Shown in pieces: positions 29,001 to 29,115 of a DNA stretch of 29,115 bases. Source of the stretch: Terfezia claveryi (lineage: Eukaryota > Ascomycota > Pezizomycetes > Pezizales > Pezizaceae); contig WHUX01000425.1 in assembly GCA_015179025.1 (NCBI GenBank), positions 1-29,115 of the forward strand, written 5' to 3'. Both the position numbers and the translations under genes were made by a program. Numbering within the stretch: position 1 is the first letter of the stretch; each line of letters starts with the position of its first letter. Below the pieces are notes generated by a model, which saw nothing but the letters and a program-made list of their open reading frames with translations, made no database searches and was not told the origin of the DNA.

Positions 29001-29115
29001 TTGTTGGTATCCAAAGAAACTATCGGTCTGCTGGGGTGAGCATTTCCTCCGGTCAAATTACCCAGCCGGCGACGTTTGACGGTTGAACTTTGCTCTGGGA
29101 GTGGTGCATTATCCA
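26098..29115 (-). CDS. Plavaka-type DDE transposase, N-terminus beyond window
   Basis: Proposed exons on the minus strand: >29115-28076, 28021-27790 and 27722-26098, giving about 960 residues without a stop. Diagnostic blocks are LITSDQTCLTNFSGDKKLWP (Asp codon 28330-28328), SLGNIPSDVRNKPSNQAWIL, CGDENIRRCVPILSAWLADH, VRADILHNILLGVQ (Asp codon 27645-27643), YPKLHLLTHYAEQV and FSTEITEALHKPLKDAYRRS (Glu near 26949). These are the conserved blocks of fungal Plavaka transposases, and the D, D and E are the likely catalytic triad. It would cut and paste the element in the nucleus. The N-terminal zinc fingers expected from the relic at 11077-11322 lie outside the window, so no start codon is visible. 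It appears intact and possibly functional. Confidence 0.85.
27723..27789 (-). other. Proposed intron 2 of the transposase gene
   Basis: Donor GTAAGT directly after codon base 1 (27789) and acceptor TTAG ending 27723, 67 bp, with TAACTAAT as a branch-like sequence. Phase 1 is preserved on both sides, joining …LWKLVIMM to …KADVKPIQNALWGL. The nearer AG at 27742 would break the frame. Confidence 0.55.
28022..28075 (-). other. Proposed intron 1 of the transposase gene
   Basis: Donor GTGAGT at 28075, branch-like GCTGAC, acceptor AAAG ending 28022; 54 bp, phase 0. Removing it eliminates a TGA and yields APLVQVFN-AGGCEMVCGDEN, matching the family's continuous sequence before the (I/V)RR block. Confidence 0.6.

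Larger units (their letters stand above)
25707..29115 (-). mobile_element. Plavaka-type DNA transposon, 3' side, runs off window
   Basis: The left terminus is inferred at 25707 (CATCAGGAACG), where the invaded LTR breaks off. GC-rich subterminal sequence to about 25980 and a transposase gene on the minus strand follow. The other terminus, the inverted-repeat partner and the target duplication lie beyond 29115. Base composition and open frames contrast with all neighbouring elements, so it is the youngest insertion here. Confidence 0.75.

Overview
The window looks like a transposon graveyard from a filamentous fungus, most likely a Pezizomycotina ascomycete. The evidence is stacked Ty3/gypsy chromovirus retrotransposons, a Plavaka-type (CMC/CACTA-like) DDE transposase with short fungal introns, AT-rich stretches, and coding relics full of stop codons where the best-preserved relative has CAG, CAA, TGG or CGA. 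That C-to-T and G-to-A pattern resembles repeat-induced point mutation (RIP). No ordinary host gene, tRNA or rRNA was recognised. The species cannot be named, and a basidiomycete is not strictly excluded.

Left part (1-12147). Bases 1-2858 are the 5' half of a minus-strand gypsy element (LTR, gag, protease, start of RT) that runs off the window. It lies inside the gag of an older plus-strand gypsy relic (2859-8657), which also carries a minus-strand solo LTR (4480-5153) at its protease/RT junction. That relic lies against a heavily mutated minus-strand Plavaka relic (8658-11345) whose two N-terminal C2H2 zinc fingers are still readable. Bases 11346-12147 hold a weak gag-like relic and an LTR-like AT-rich segment ending in a 46-bp minisatellite.

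Centre (12143-18541). A nearly complete gypsy chromovirus (12148-18536) has two LTRs of 573 and 610 bp, a perfect 5-bp target duplication (gattt), gag with a CCHC knuckle, a canonical -1 slippery heptamer, protease, RT, RNase H, integrase with HHCC and D,D35E, a chromodomain and a polypurine tract. Several stops and two apparent frameshifts break its ORFs. It served here as the reference for reading the relics.

Right part (18542-29115). A long CAA/CAG-derived microsatellite leads into an unidentified coding relic ('family X', 19145-20549). A second copy of family X lies on the minus strand at 23935-24480. Between them are an LTR-like block, another unidentified relic (21314-22712) and a 138-bp minisatellite. 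A plus-strand gypsy 5' half (24484-25608) then runs into a fragment of a minus-strand LTR, cut at 25706 by a young Plavaka element (25707 to beyond 29115). Its transposase is readable for about 960 codons without a stop if two introns are removed. It is the only gene here that looks functional.

Inferred layering, oldest to youngest: the Plavaka relic and family X; the plus-strand gypsy copies; the minus-strand gypsy and solo LTR insertions; the central gypsy element; then the intact Plavaka copy, which shows no RIP-like damage.
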